Shown piece after piece: positions 51,960-60,347 of a stretch of 64,000 bases of DNA. The position numbers were made by a program, and so were the translations under genes. Position 1 is the first letter of the stretch; every line of letters starts with the position of its first letter. The stretch spans positions 1 through 64,000 of the forward strand of contig JAEZYP010000037.1 in the NCBI GenBank assembly GCA_023418995.1, given 5' to 3'. The notes beneath the pieces are model-generated. The model saw nothing but the letters and a program-made list of their open reading frames with translations, made no database searches and was not told the DNA's origin. The stretch comes from Bacillota bacterium (GTDB taxonomy: Bacteria; Bacillota; Clostridia; Oscillospirales; Acutalibacteraceae).

Positions 51960-52241
51960 TTAGCACTTCTCAAACTCAATTTTCATACCTTTTGCTGTTG
52001 CATACTCAAATTCCATCCGTGCGCCTTTGCTATTCTCCCATCCGTGAAGAAAATACACTGTGTTACAAGCATCTATCATGGCGTAACAGATAGGCATATA
52101 GGCATCGTGTGGCAATCCCTCTGGCATAAATGCCGGATTAAAAACAATATGGTTTTCTGATAACATACGGTCTACACGGTCAAAGTTTTCGCGATAGTCT
52201 GGCTCTCCGGTAATTGGGCCCGCTATGTAAATTACACTCAT
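51960..52241 (-). CDS. DUF4406 protein (deoxyribosyltransferase-like)
   Basis: 93 residues. MSVIYIAGPITGEPDYRENF, then AYMPICYAMIDACNTVYFLH and GWENSKGARMEFEYA match DUF4406, related to nucleoside 2-deoxyribosyltransferases. Possible role in nucleotide salvage. Confidence 0.85.
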   Translation of the reverse strand: MSVIYIAGPITGEPDYRENFDRVDRMLSENHIVFNPAFMPEGLPHDAYMPICYAMIDACNTVYFLHGWENSKGARMEFEYATAKGMKIEFEKC

Positions 52242-52672
52242 GGTTCACGCTCCTTTAAAGCAACTTCGGCTTCGGAACGGGTAAAATAACACTTTCCGTT
52301 AATTCCCGAAAACTGTTCAAGCCCTTCATATCCCCATTCTCCGGGCAATGACAATTCCCATTTTTTATTTTTATTTTTGGAAACTTCAAAACCCTCTGGA
52401 ATATGTTCTGAAATTACATAGGGGCAATGCTGATTTTCTCTGTCACAGCATACTCTGCCAATTTCCTTATCATAATGAGCTTCATTCCCGTATTGGCAGT
52501 TTTCACAATCGAAATAACTTTCTTTGATGGTATAAACCGTATCCCCTGCATTGCACGGCAACACCACAATCAACCCGTTCTCGTACTGCTTAATCAGCTC
52601 CGGTATCAGTTTGAGCGCAGCGGCAGGATTTTCAGAGTACGCGTCGCGGATTTGTTGAATAATGTCAGGCAT
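52238..52672 (-). CDS. Cysteine-rich phage protein
   Basis: 144 residues from ATG 52672, overlapping the previous stop. LIVVLPCNAGDTVYTIKESY, then CENCQYGN, CCDRENQHC and GKCYFTRSEAEVALKE. The last motif recurs in many small Firmicute phage proteins. Probable zinc binding; role unknown. Confidence 0.7.
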   Translation of the reverse strand: MPDIIQQIRDAYSENPAAALKLIPELIKQYENGLIVVLPCNAGDTVYTIKESYFDCENCQYGNEAHYDKEIGRVCCDRENQHCPYVISEHIPEGFEVSKNKNKKWELSLPGEWGYEGLEQFSGINGKCYFTRSEAEVALKEREP

Positions 52673-53051
52673 GAGGTTCACCGTCCCTATCGTTACGCAT
52701 ATGGTAATCATAAATGGCGTTGAGTCGGTCAGAATAACATTTTAAATCGCGCACCGTTATTTGTTGGAGCTTTACCATTGCCTTGTGCATCTGCTCTGAA
52801 TGCTCAATTTCTATGTAGTCTGTGCTTTCCGTGGTAAAGCGATAATAATAATTTAGCATTCCACCGTATAATGATTCATTTAATGTGCCTTTCAGAAACC
52901 TACGCCCTGCATATCTACCTTTTGAATAATCAAACTGCGAATTACTGCTAGCGTAATAGTGCGTTTCTGTTTCTTTGGTAACATCAAAATAATCTACTTT
53001 GGGCTTTGCATTTGGATTTTTGAGATCAAATCTCACTTCAACAACTTTCAT
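52665..53051 (-). CDS. Phage hypothetical protein
   Basis: 128 residues from ATG 53051. VVEVRFDLKNPNAKPKVDYF and YYYRFTTESTDYIEIEHSEQ; alpha/beta, no known family. Start overlaps the upstream gene's end. Confidence 0.65.
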   Translation of the reverse strand: MKVVEVRFDLKNPNAKPKVDYFDVTKETETHYYASSNSQFDYSKGRYAGRRFLKGTLNESLYGGMLNYYYRFTTESTDYIEIEHSEQMHKAMVKLQQITVRDLKCYSDRLNAIYDYHMRNDRDGEPHA

Positions 53052-53196
53052 TCCGCCCATCCTTTCGTATTCCGTAACCTTTCCATGCGTTACAAATTCC
53101 TATTTTTTCTCCGTGCTCTCCTTTGTGATGATATGTACCTTCCCACGGGCAGGACGGCTTTTTATTGTGTACACAGTTTTCGCAGCTGTTACTCAT
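53038..53196 (-). CDS. Small cysteine-rich phage protein
   Basis: 52 residues (MSNSCENCVHNKKPSCPWEG...; C5, C8, C16, C35 could bind a metal). AAAGGATG site upstream; overlaps both neighbours. Confidence 0.65.
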   Translation of the reverse strand: MSNSCENCVHNKKPSCPWEGTYHHKGEHGEKIGICNAWKGYGIRKDGRNESC

Positions 53197-53554
53197 GGCT
53201 ATCATCCTTTCCGTCCATCAGAGCCGCGCAAGTAGGACAACGCCGCATAGCCTTTCTAAGCTTTAGCTCTTCTATTTCATCATGGCATGAAGAGCATTCC
53301 AATATAGGTTCGTGATGTTGACCATAAAATCCCGTATCAATCCAGTGTGCGTGTATTACTTCCCGAACTTCACCGGATTCGATGCAGCGGAGGATGTTTT
53401 GAATCTTGTTTTTAGCATTCTGCCATTCACAACCCGAGCAACCTGTTTCTGAATAATGGCAGGCATAAGCTTCGTGCGCGGCATCACAAAACGATACTTT
53501 TTCAAGCACTTTCAATATTTCCGCCGCTTCACCGGCTGTCATTTTATTTGGCAT
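53189..53554 (-). CDS. Zinc-ribbon phage protein
   Basis: 121 residues. Two cysteine clusters: CHYSETGCSGCEW (middle) and CSSCHDEIEELKL...RRCPTCAALMD (C-terminal ribbon). Recurrent phage layout; function unknown. Confidence 0.7.
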   Translation of the reverse strand: MPNKMTAGEAAEILKVLEKVSFCDAAHEAYACHYSETGCSGCEWQNAKNKIQNILRCIESGEVREVIHAHWIDTGFYGQHHEPILECSSCHDEIEELKLRKAMRRCPTCAALMDGKDDSHE

Positions 53555-53870
53555 GGTTGGCCTCCTTTGAACGTTTCAATACGTCTACAAGTGCCGCAAT
53601 TATGGTTACATCTAATTCGCTGATATCTTGTGGCTTATGCTCTTTCCTAAACTGATATTTGAAAATTTCAGAGTTAAGCGCGGAAGATACTTTTATGGGT
53701 TCAAGTGGATTGTTTATATCGGCTATCCATTGTTCAGCGTGGTGATATTTTTCAAGTTGCTTTGACTGTTCGTCAATTACTTCCGTAAGCTGTTTGGAAT
53801 ATCGCGCCGCCACAGAACTATAATTCTGATTTTTTGCCCATTCATAAGCTGTTTGCTGTTCTCTAGTCAT
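53544..53870 (-). CDS. Phage hypothetical protein
   Basis: 108 residues, helical (VIDEQSKQLEKYHHAEQWIA, LDVTIIAALVDVLKRSKEAN). Overlaps both neighbours by 4-11 bases. Confidence 0.6.
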   Translation of the reverse strand: MTREQQTAYEWAKNQNYSSVAARYSKQLTEVIDEQSKQLEKYHHAEQWIADINNPLEPIKVSSALNSEIFKYQFRKEHKPQDISELDVTIIAALVDVLKRSKEANHAK

Positions 53871-54373
53871 TTTTCCGCCTCCCCTTGCATCTTATTTCCG
53901 TGCGGTTCCTGCGCCTGCTGAATTCCGCGCCATTCAAAGTGGCACGGCTTATCATCGTGGCAAATTCCTTTGCAAACATCGCATCTTCCAAGTTTTAAGG
54001 CACTTACTTTTTCCGTACTTATGGAAAGAAATTCTTTACAATCTGCTATTTCGTTTGCAATATGATTTATATCCTTAATTGCCATTTCCAGCTCCTTTTT
54101 CAGCGTGGAATTTTCTGCCTCCATCCGTTTCACCTCGGCAATAAGTGCCGGAATATCTGTTCGGGCGTGGGCGATAAAATCTATATTGGAAAATACTTGA
54201 TCGTTAAAGTCTGGTGCATTAGGATAAACCGCACGTTCTGTGACTAAATAGCGCTCATCTTGTGAAATAACTGCATTTCTGCCATTGAAAAGCGACTGAT
54301 GCGTTCCGTCTCCAACTTTCCACGGTCCCCGCGTTGCCGCCTGCTCACGGGCCTTGATTTCTTCAATGTTCAT
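53867..54373 (-). CDS. Ead/Ea22-like phage protein
   Basis: 168 residues. EEIKAREQAATRGPWKVGD and FIAHARTDIPALIAEVKRME are the Ead/Ea22-type signature; then a coiled coil and CDVCKGICHDDKPCHF. Role unknown. Confidence 0.75.
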   Translation of the reverse strand: MNIEEIKAREQAATRGPWKVGDGTHQSLFNGRNAVISQDERYLVTERAVYPNAPDFNDQVFSNIDFIAHARTDIPALIAEVKRMEAENSTLKKELEMAIKDINHIANEIADCKEFLSISTEKVSALKLGRCDVCKGICHDDKPCHFEWRGIQQAQEPHGNKMQGEAEK

Positions 54374-54540
54374 TTCGTCCTCCTTGTCATTATTCGGGCA
54401 AACAGCCCTCTTGATTTACCCTCTTTTTGCTTATAGCACTCATTGCAGTAGCTGTACTCCTGATATGTCATATGTTTCATAGCCCAAACTGGAATGTTAT
54501 ATCTTTTTTTGCATTTCAAGCAAATCAAATACATTCGCAT
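54370..54540 (-). CDS. Small zinc-finger-like phage protein
   Basis: 56 residues. CLKCKKRYNIPVWAMKH and CNECYKQ give two CxxC pairs 25 residues apart; basic C-terminus. AGGAAAAAG site; stop overlaps the next ATG. Confidence 0.65.
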   Translation of the reverse strand: MRMYLICLKCKKRYNIPVWAMKHMTYQEYSYCNECYKQKEGKSRGLFARIMTRRTK

Positions 54541-54647
54541 TTCTTTTTCCTCGCTTTCTTCCGGTCTTTTCCCGGCTTAACGTACATTGACTTCATCGTT
54601 TGCAATCGACGGTAGGAACCTCCGGAATTGCGCTGTTTACTTTTCAT
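54525..54647 (-). CDS. Small basic phage protein
   Basis: 40 residues (MKSKQRNSGGSYRRLQTMKS..., ending RKKARKKKCECI). Very basic; overlaps both the RusA gene end and the next start. May be a nucleic-acid binder. Confidence 0.5.
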   Translation of the reverse strand: MKSKQRNSGGSYRRLQTMKSMYVKPGKDRKKARKKKCECI

Positions 54648-54975
54648 ATGGCGTCACCAAAACAGTAATACAATCTCCATCGTAAAATTCATGGACAATT
54701 TTTTTGACAAATTTCCGGTTATCGTCATGAATTATCCAGCCTTTTAAAGCGTCCTCTACCATTTTTGCTATGTAAGCGTGATTACTGCAATCCAAACCGT
54801 CATTCCAGTAAAATGTGATTGTTACAGGATTATCACTCATTCTCTGTGGAACGTTCTGACGCATCAATTCCGCGTGTACAGTAGAATGCCAAAAGTTGCT
54901 ATCTTTTTGCCTTGCGCGGTAATGCTTGCCTGCGTAAATAGCATTTAAGCTGAATTGCTTGGAAAACTGTTTCAT
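54637..54975 (-). CDS. RusA-like Holliday junction resolvase
   Basis: 112 residues. SLNAIYAGKHYRARQKDSNF at the N-terminus and DCSNHAYIAKMVEDALKGWI then IHDDNRKFVKK carry the acidic residues of RusA. Resolves branched DNA during phage replication and before packaging. Confidence 0.85.
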   Translation of the reverse strand: MKQFSKQFSLNAIYAGKHYRARQKDSNFWHSTVHAELMRQNVPQRMSDNPVTITFYWNDGLDCSNHAYIAKMVEDALKGWIIHDDNRKFVKKIVHEFYDGDCITVLVTPYEK

Positions 54976-55009
54976 ACCGGATTTTGTTTTTGGATATTGA
55001 ATTGTAAAT

Positions 55010-55348
55010 TTAATTATTAGTCACCGGCTTTCTCAAATCACGCCCACAGTTTGGGCAGAATTTAAACCTTTCAGGCTCTGTAGACGTTCCCCCACTATGC
55101 AACGCAATTTTGGGAACTCCAAAAATCTTAGTTGTAACCGCTCCGTTGAGTGCTTCCCCGTTGCAATACTCGCAGCCTTTTTCGCGCTCGGATTTCTCCT
55201 GCAAAGCTGATAAAATTTGTTTTCGGTTATTTCTGACTGCATTAGCAATAATTATAAGAGATTGCCGAAACTGCCGAACTGTTCCAACCGAAAATGATTT
55301 GTCTGCTTCTTCAATCGCTTTTTCAACTACGCTTTTAATCTCGCTCAT
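55010..55348 (-). CDS. Phage protein with zinc ribbon
   Basis: 112 residues: helical N-terminus (KAIEEADKSFSVGTVRQFRQ), central CEYCNGE and C-terminal FKFCPNCGRDLR. Confidence 0.7.
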   Translation of the reverse strand: MSEIKSVVEKAIEEADKSFSVGTVRQFRQSLIIIANAVRNNRKQILSALQEKSEREKGCEYCNGEALNGAVTTKIFGVPKIALHSGGTSTEPERFKFCPNCGRDLRKPVTNN

Positions 55349-55509
55349 AGTACCACCTCTTCCGGCAGCTCATGCAATTTATCAAACAACTCAGATAAAT
55401 CCATGTTTGCCTGTATTAATTCACGCTTGGATGGAATTTTTCCTTTATGGATTCCGGTTATTAAGGCTTTCAAGTCAATAATTGCTTTACCAGCCTGTAT
55501 GTTTGTCAT
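55345..55509 (-). CDS. Small helical phage protein
   Basis: 54 residues (MTNIQAGKAIIDLKALITGI...). Strong Shine-Dalgarno GGGGTGA upstream; stop overlaps the next start. Unknown. Confidence 0.6.
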   Translation of the reverse strand: MTNIQAGKAIIDLKALITGIHKGKIPSKRELIQANMDLSELFDKLHELPEEVVL

Positions 55510-55513
55510 AAAA

Positions 55514-56245
55514 TCACCCCATTAAAATATCGTTTACGCTTTGACGCTCGTACTCGTCAATGTCAAATGTAGTTTGCTTTTTAGGTTTTTGCGGAGCGTC
55601 CTTTTCAGCCCATTTCAAAATTGCCAAATAATGATTTTTGTATTTATAACCTTTCAATTCAATCCCCTTGGAAAGCGTTTCAATCTTATCTTGCCAATCA
55701 GTAAACTTCACTTTCAATTTTTCAATGTCAGAATCAGACAACAATACATTTTGATATTCGCCGTATTTGTGTTTTACAGTACGCGCAGCGGACGAAATAT
55801 CTTCTATACTTTCCTTTACTTTACTATACTTTACTTTACTTTCCTTTACTGGCATAGGGTCGGCATTGCCGTGGCATTGCCGTGGTAATGCCGGGGCATC
55901 GTTCCAACGCTTTAAAGCCTTTTTTCGTTGGCTTTCTCTGAATGTTGACAGGTTTTCCATGCGCCGGTTTAAACTATCCGAATAGAAAAATTCATCATTT
56001 TCTATCTCAAAAAGTCCGTATTGCATCACAACGGTTTTTACCTTTTCGGAAGTCGTATTGTACCGACGCGCTAGAGCCGGAATAAGTGCAAGAGGATATT
56101 TATATTCCGGCTGGTCGCGCAATGTTTCAATCAGCACCCAAAATATGCCGTATCCCTCCATGCCTAGCTGCTCAATAAGCAAAACGCATTTCGGATCGTC
56201 TTTTGCGTTGCTGTCGTGAGAAAAATAGTAAGCGTCCTTTGCCAT
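55514..56245 (-). CDS. Phage replication protein, DUF4373/DnaD-like
   Basis: 243 residues. YYFSHDSNAKDDPKCVLLIE and LGMEGYGIFWVLIETLRDQP are the Lin1244/Lin1753 (DUF4373) N-terminal domain. A low-complexity linker (VKESKVKYSKVKESIE) comes from a DNA stretch of AGTAAAGTA-type tandem repeats (about 55,806-55,850), a candidate origin. Thought to help open the origin and load helicase. Confidence 0.8.
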   Translation of the reverse strand: MAKDAYYFSHDSNAKDDPKCVLLIEQLGMEGYGIFWVLIETLRDQPEYKYPLALIPALARRYNTTSEKVKTVVMQYGLFEIENDEFFYSDSLNRRMENLSTFRESQRKKALKRWNDAPALPRQCHGNADPMPVKESKVKYSKVKESIEDISSAARTVKHKYGEYQNVLLSDSDIEKLKVKFTDWQDKIETLSKGIELKGYKYKNHYLAILKWAEKDAPQKPKKQTTFDIDEYERQSVNDILMG

Positions 56246-56254
56246 TTTACCCTC

Positions 56255-57040
56255 CTAAAAGAGACTTGACTGTTTGAACTTTTGCTCTTCTCGCGCAGGA
56301 TTAAGCATTTTTTCCTGTGCGTCCTTATAAAAATTTTTGTCAACCTCAAACCCAAACGCATTCCTGCCAGTCTCATAAGCCGCCCTAAGCGTTGACCCAC
56401 TTCCGGCTACCGGGTCAATTACAACGTCTCCAGCATCTGTAAAAATTGTTATAAGCTGCTTTAAAATTCCTATTGGCTTCTGCGTTGGGTGTATTTTGGG
56501 GTATTCTTTTTTGTTGTCTCTCTTCCATTCAAACCAGTCGTAAATCATGTGCCCATTGTTATTGAACTTAGGCAACTTGTCACGATAAAGCACAACGGCT
56601 TGTTCTGTTGCACCTACAATTTTCATGTTTGCCTTTAGTACTTGGGCTGAATAATTTTTACAGAAAAATAGCGGATAAGAGTGCATAAACCCATATTTCT
56701 TCCCGTATTCAGCTACCATTTGCGCCTGATCAAACGCGCAAAATACAATCATTGCTGGTGCTTTGCCTTTTTCTTTTGGCTCTTTTATTAGCAAACGGCT
56801 ACAAAAATGCATATATTCTGCAATCTTGAAATTTCCATCTGTGTTAAAAAAATTCTTTCCAGCCTTTTCGCTTTCACCATTTTTATTGTCTCCGCCTTCA
56901 TACCATGTCGGGTTTGAAGCATAAGCATTATTCCCAAGGTTATATGGAATATCAGCAATTACCAACTGCGCTTTTGGAATATTGTATCCCTTAAAATTTT
57001 GAAAATTGTCATGGTAAAGTTCTAATTTTAATTCTCCCAA
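56255..57040 (-). CDS. DNA (adenine- or cytosine-N4) methyltransferase
   Basis: 261 residues. The catalytic motif ADIPYNLG (DPPY-type) comes early (about 29-36) and the AdoMet motif VIDPVAGSGSTLRAA late (about 210): beta-type order. HPTQKPIGILKQLI precedes the AdoMet site. No restriction partner is nearby, so it is an orphan phage methyltransferase, perhaps protecting phage DNA. Confidence 0.9.
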   Translation of the reverse strand: MGELKLELYHDNFQNFKGYNIPKAQLVIADIPYNLGNNAYASNPTWYEGGDNKNGESEKAGKNFFNTDGNFKIAEYMHFCSRLLIKEPKEKGKAPAMIVFCAFDQAQMVAEYGKKYGFMHSYPLFFCKNYSAQVLKANMKIVGATEQAVVLYRDKLPKFNNNGHMIYDWFEWKRDNKKEYPKIHPTQKPIGILKQLITIFTDAGDVVIDPVAGSGSTLRAAYETGRNAFGFEVDKNFYKDAQEKMLNPAREEQKFKQSSLF

Positions 57041-57056
57041 TTATGTAATTCTCCTT

Positions 57057-57479
57057 TCAAAACGGCATATCCCCCATGTCCGGCATTTCCTCAAAATCTC
57101 CTGTGCCACCTGTAGCGTATTGCGTCGGTTCATCGTGCTTTGTAGATGGATTATTGTTGCCGTCTTTTTTTGACTCCGCAAAATGCACGTTATCCGCGAC
57201 GACCTCAAAAGCCTTTCGCTTGTTGCCGTCTTTGTCGGTATAACTACGGGTTTGAATACTGCCTTGAACGATGATTGCAGAGCCTTTTTTGAACCACTTG
57301 CAAACCAGTTCCGCCGTACCGCGCCATGCAACGATATCAATGAATGATGTTTTCTTTTTGTCTCTGATGCCCTGGTCATTGGCAATCGTAAAACTGCATA
57401 CTGCGATATCATTTGCGGTGTGTTTTAGCTCAGGATCGGAAACTAAACGCCCCATTAAAACAGCTATATTTAAGCTCAT
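57057..57479 (-). CDS. ssb: Single-stranded DNA-binding protein
   Basis: 140 residues. OB fold with SLNIAVLMGRLVSDPELKHT and FIDIVAWRGTAELVCKWFKK, GSAIIVQGSIQTRSYTDKDG; acidic C-terminal tip ending DMGDMPF that binds partner proteins. Confidence 0.95.
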   Translation of the reverse strand: MSLNIAVLMGRLVSDPELKHTANDIAVCSFTIANDQGIRDKKKTSFIDIVAWRGTAELVCKWFKKGSAIIVQGSIQTRSYTDKDGNKRKAFEVVADNVHFAESKKDGNNNPSTKHDEPTQYATGGTGDFEEMPDMGDMPF

Positions 57480-57724
57480 TCTTCTTCCTCCTCAATGTCA
57501 ATTCCATGTTCATCTTCTGTAGACCCAGTAAAAAAGCAACAATTCCCATGGCATTTGCTTTTAAACTCCCATTCCACGTCAATTGCTTCATCTTTGTTTT
57601 CCTCCAGAAATGCATCGATGCGCAATTTATCTTGTAGTTTTTCACGTGCATCTTTTTCAGATTCAGCTTCAATGCTCCCGTACATAGTACCGCAAAAATC
57701 AGCGGTAAAATTATAAGTTTTCAT
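57476..57724 (-). CDS. Acidic phage protein
   Basis: 82 residues from ATG 57724 (GAAAGGATAGCT upstream). AESEKDAREKLQDKLRIDAF and an acidic end (DIEEEEE). Overlaps ssb by 4 bases. Unknown. Confidence 0.65.
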   Translation of the reverse strand: MKTYNFTADFCGTMYGSIEAESEKDAREKLQDKLRIDAFLEENKDEAIDVEWEFKSKCHGNCCFFTGSTEDEHGIDIEEEEE

Positions 57725-57753
57725 AGCTATCCTTTCAGCCACAAAATGCGGCA

Positions 57754-58032
57754 CTATAAATAATTTTTTCCGTACTCTCTGATAAAGTCGTCGGTGGTTG
57801 CTTCGGGGTGTTCATCAAGCCATTTGCGTTCGCCGTACTCATGCAGCTTTTGCATATTGATTTTGTTGTTATGTACCGCCTCTTTCCCAAACTCGTGACA
57901 TTTGAAATGGCAAAGATAAACATAAAGTCCGTCGCGCTCTGATTTATCGCGCCGCCCGTTGCCTCCGAAAATATGATGTTTGTCAAGCGGATCACCGTTT
58001 CCGTTTGCGCCGCAAAGCCAACACTCTTTCAT
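57754..58032 (-). CDS. HNH nuclease (recombination-linked)
   Basis: 92 residues from ATG 58032. CWLCGANGNGDPLDKHHIFG, GLYVYLCHFKCHEFGKEAVH. Beside NinB and Erf, so likely linked to phage recombination like the recombinase-associated HNH group. Confidence 0.85.
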   Translation of the reverse strand: MKECWLCGANGNGDPLDKHHIFGGNGRRDKSERDGLYVYLCHFKCHEFGKEAVHNNKINMQKLHEYGERKWLDEHPEATTDDFIREYGKNYL

Positions 58033-58547
58033 ACGCCCCACTCGCTTTTCAGTCTTGAGAGTTCTTCCGGCGTGCGTGTTTCGATATCCATTTCTTTGCA
58101 CTCGCTCACAATTCCATCAAGCAATCGAGCCATTTGTTTTGTGTCGTAAGTGGAAGAACCGAAATACACTTGAAATTGATGTCCTGTCGTGCCGTTCACG
58201 GTGATTTCTCCCAAGTCCTTGCATAGTTTGTACTCTCGCATAAACATGTCCTTAGCGGCCGTCTTGACGACAATATGAGTAAACACGCCGTACCGTTCAA
58301 GCATTACAAGGTAAACTTCATCTTTGCTGGCGTTCATCAGAGCCGCCATTTCTTCGAGTAGCAACCACATATAAGCGTTTGCGTTTAAGGATCGCTTTTC
58401 TCGGTATTCTTTGATGTCAACAACGTAAAGTTTGTCTTTCATGGACTCAATAAATTTTTTGATTACGGACGGAAATTTGACTCGAAGCATGAGCCAAACT
58501 CCGTCGCCGTCCTGCATCCATTTTGCGCGGTCAAACTGCGTAATCAT
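58029..58547 (-). CDS. NinB-like recombination protein
   Basis: 172 residues. EYREKRSLNANAYMWLLLEE is the NinB-type core; MITQFDRAKWMQDGDGVWLM precedes it. NinB binds ssDNA and helps phage recombination. Overlaps its neighbours by 4 bases. Confidence 0.8.
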   Translation of the reverse strand: MITQFDRAKWMQDGDGVWLMLRVKFPSVIKKFIESMKDKLYVVDIKEYREKRSLNANAYMWLLLEEMAALMNASKDEVYLVMLERYGVFTHIVVKTAAKDMFMREYKLCKDLGEITVNGTTGHQFQVYFGSSTYDTKQMARLLDGIVSECKEMDIETRTPEELSRLKSEWGV

Positions 58548-59164
58548 GATTTAACTGCCTTCGTTTGGGATTTCTCCAAAGAATTCATTGACCATTCATA
58601 TTGCTGCGGGGTAATGGTGTCAAGAGACTTAGGGGGATTCTTTGGAAACTTTTCAGAGAGATATTCAATCCATTGGGGAACGCTCCCGCCGACTCTCAAA
58701 AGCTCTGTTTGCAACGATGCCTGGTCAACCTTGCTTATGTATTTTGGTTGCTTGTCAGGTTGCTGCTGCAGCTTTCCAAATTCGTCCGTATCTGCGTCTT
58801 TTGTGTCGTCAATCAGAAACATTCCATTCAATGCATACTTTCGGGCATAACTAGAAGCGGCTCCGGTTATTTGGCTGTCGTCCATGCCTTTTTTAATTTC
58901 AGATTCACGAGCAAAAGCGTGATTTTCGATGAATTCACCGTCTGCATTTTGCAGCCTTGCAGTAGCTTTGACATAAATTCTGGTTCCTGCCGACTCAATA
59001 GCATCGTCAAGTGTAAGAGTTAATGCGTTTTCTTTCAAAATCGGTTTCAATGCTTCCAAAATATCTTCGCAACTGCGGTAATTGTAATTACCAAAATTGT
59101 TGTGCTGACCTTTTGGAGCTTTTAACGCAATCTGCGCAGCGGCAAGCTGTTCAACTATTTTCAT
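58544..59164 (-). CDS. ERF-family single-strand annealing protein
   Basis: 206 residues. KGQHNNFGNYNYRSCEDILE, MDDSQITGAASSYARKYALN and GMFLIDDTKDADTDEFGK are Erf signatures. Anneals ssDNA in phage recombination; works with SSB, HNH, NinB nearby. Confidence 0.93.
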   Translation of the reverse strand: MKIVEQLAAAQIALKAPKGQHNNFGNYNYRSCEDILEALKPILKENALTLTLDDAIESAGTRIYVKATARLQNADGEFIENHAFARESEIKKGMDDSQITGAASSYARKYALNGMFLIDDTKDADTDEFGKLQQQPDKQPKYISKVDQASLQTELLRVGGSVPQWIEYLSEKFPKNPPKSLDTITPQQYEWSMNSLEKSQTKAVKS

Positions 59165-59376
59165 TTATTTTCCTCCAATACTACCGGGCATTCGTTTCCG
59201 ACACTCACAAATGGATAAACAAGATATTCTCCGGTTAATAGGCATTTCCAGCGCTTAAGACTGTCCTCGTTGCGGCAAAATGGGCAATACTGACAGACTG
59301 TCTTATCCTCTGGAAAATTGATCGTGACGTTCACTGTGCCCTTTGTATAATAAGACACGCCCTTTTCAAATGCCAT
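59161..59376 (-). CDS. Cysteine-rich phage protein
   Basis: 71 residues. CQYCPFCRNEDSLKRWKC then NECPVVLEE; typical small zinc-binding protein beside phage recombination genes. Confidence 0.65.
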   Translation of the reverse strand: MAFEKGVSYYTKGTVNVTINFPEDKTVCQYCPFCRNEDSLKRWKCLLTGEYLVYPFVSVGNECPVVLEENK

Positions 59377-59486
59377 TATTCGTCCTCCGCCGGCGGTTCT
59401 AAGGGTTCTTCATGTTCAAACGGGTCTGGCCCCTCCTGCCGGTCATACTGTGCCTGCGCCCATGACATACCGTAATCATCAATCAT
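59376..59486 (-). CDS. Very small acidic phage protein
   Basis: 36 residues (MIDDYGMSWAQAQYDRQEGP...). GGAGGATATTA before the ATG; stop and next start share bases, like the rest of the operon. Confidence 0.55.
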   Translation of the reverse strand: MIDDYGMSWAQAQYDRQEGPDPFEHEEPLEPPAEDE

Positions 59487-59673
59487 TAATATCCTCCAAA
59501 GCTTTTACGGTTTCTTCCATCGTTTGCGGCACAACTGAAATAGAATTCCTAAATTGTCTGCATTTTTGACATTCATCATACCAATAATTTGATAACTCTG
59601 TTTGTTTCTCCAGTTTGTCGCGCAATTCAAAATTTTCAGCGGCAAGGCGGGCAATCAAGTCTTTATCGTTCAT
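59479..59673 (-). CDS. Small coiled-coil phage protein
   Basis: 64 residues. DLIARLAAENFELRDKLEKQ helix, CQKC pair, then VPQTMEETVKALEDIND. Unknown. Confidence 0.6.
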   Translation of the reverse strand: MNDKDLIARLAAENFELRDKLEKQTELSNYWYDECQKCRQFRNSISVVPQTMEETVKALEDIND

Positions 59674-60326
59674 TTCATTTCCTCCACAAACTCACCATTT
59701 TTAAGAAAGTAAAATGTATCTGACTTAATAGCGGAACCGTCTACCTTGGCGCACTGGACGTCAATTATGTGCTCTGCATCTTCATCCCATTCAGCAACGA
59801 CAATCCAGCAACCTAATGCTCCTTTTGCTTTGCTTTCATAACCGGTAGCAACGGCAACAGATTCTTTACCTTCTACGGTAGCCGCAGACCGGTTGCCTGT
59901 GTTGGTAGCCGCAGACTGGTAGCCTGTGTTGGTAGCCGCAGACCAGTCACCTGTGTTGGTAGCCGCAGACCGGTAGCCTGTGTTGGATTCTTTTGCGTTA
60001 TCCCAATCCACTTTTTCAAGAATAAATTTCACGCTTGCATCAATAATGCCTTTTAATCCGATTTCAGCGCCAATCTTTATTTTCTTTCCGCAGCGCTTGC
60101 TATCGTCATCGGTTTTTAATGAAACTCCATCGAGTTCAACCTCACAATAACGGCTATCAGCCGGAGCATAATAACCAAAAACATCAATTGGATTCTCGCA
60201 AGCATGAAAACCGGAACTGCATAAATCCGCTTCTGATTCCTCGTATGACTTTCCGACTTCATATTGAAAAACCTTTCCACTCGGCGTACATTGAAGTTTA
60301 GAGTTAAAACCTTTGAATGCTTTCAT
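59670..60326 (-). CDS. Phage protein with nine-residue repeats
   Basis: 218 residues from ATG 60326 (GGAGATT nine bases upstream). MKAFKGFNSKLQCTPSGKVF and GFHACENPIDVFGYY are shared with a wide phage family (DUF7666-like). Residues about 117-155 are four repeats of N-T-G-x-x-S-A-A-T. Function unknown. Confidence 0.75.
   Translation of the reverse strand: MKAFKGFNSKLQCTPSGKVFQYEVGKSYEESEADLCSSGFHACENPIDVFGYYAPADSRYCEVELDGVSLKTDDDSKRCGKKIKIGAEIGLKGIIDASVKFILEKVDWDNAKESNTGYRSAATNTGDWSAATNTGYQSAATNTGNRSAATVEGKESVAVATGYESKAKGALGCWIVVAEWDEDAEHIIDVQCAKVDGSAIKSDTFYFLKNGEFVEEMK
59879..59986 (-). repeat. Four 27-bp tandem repeats inside a phage gene
   Basis: Period of 27 bases (about 59,879-59,986), each copy encoding NTGxxSAAT; the copies differ mainly at the two variable codons (YR, DW, YQ, NR). 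Confidence 0.85.
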
Positions 60327-60347
60327 CTTGACAATCTCCATTTCTCA

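Noticed and set aside
59879..59986. Regular repeats as a CRISPR array
   Set aside because: The 27-base units are contiguous without spacers and stay in frame within a protein gene.
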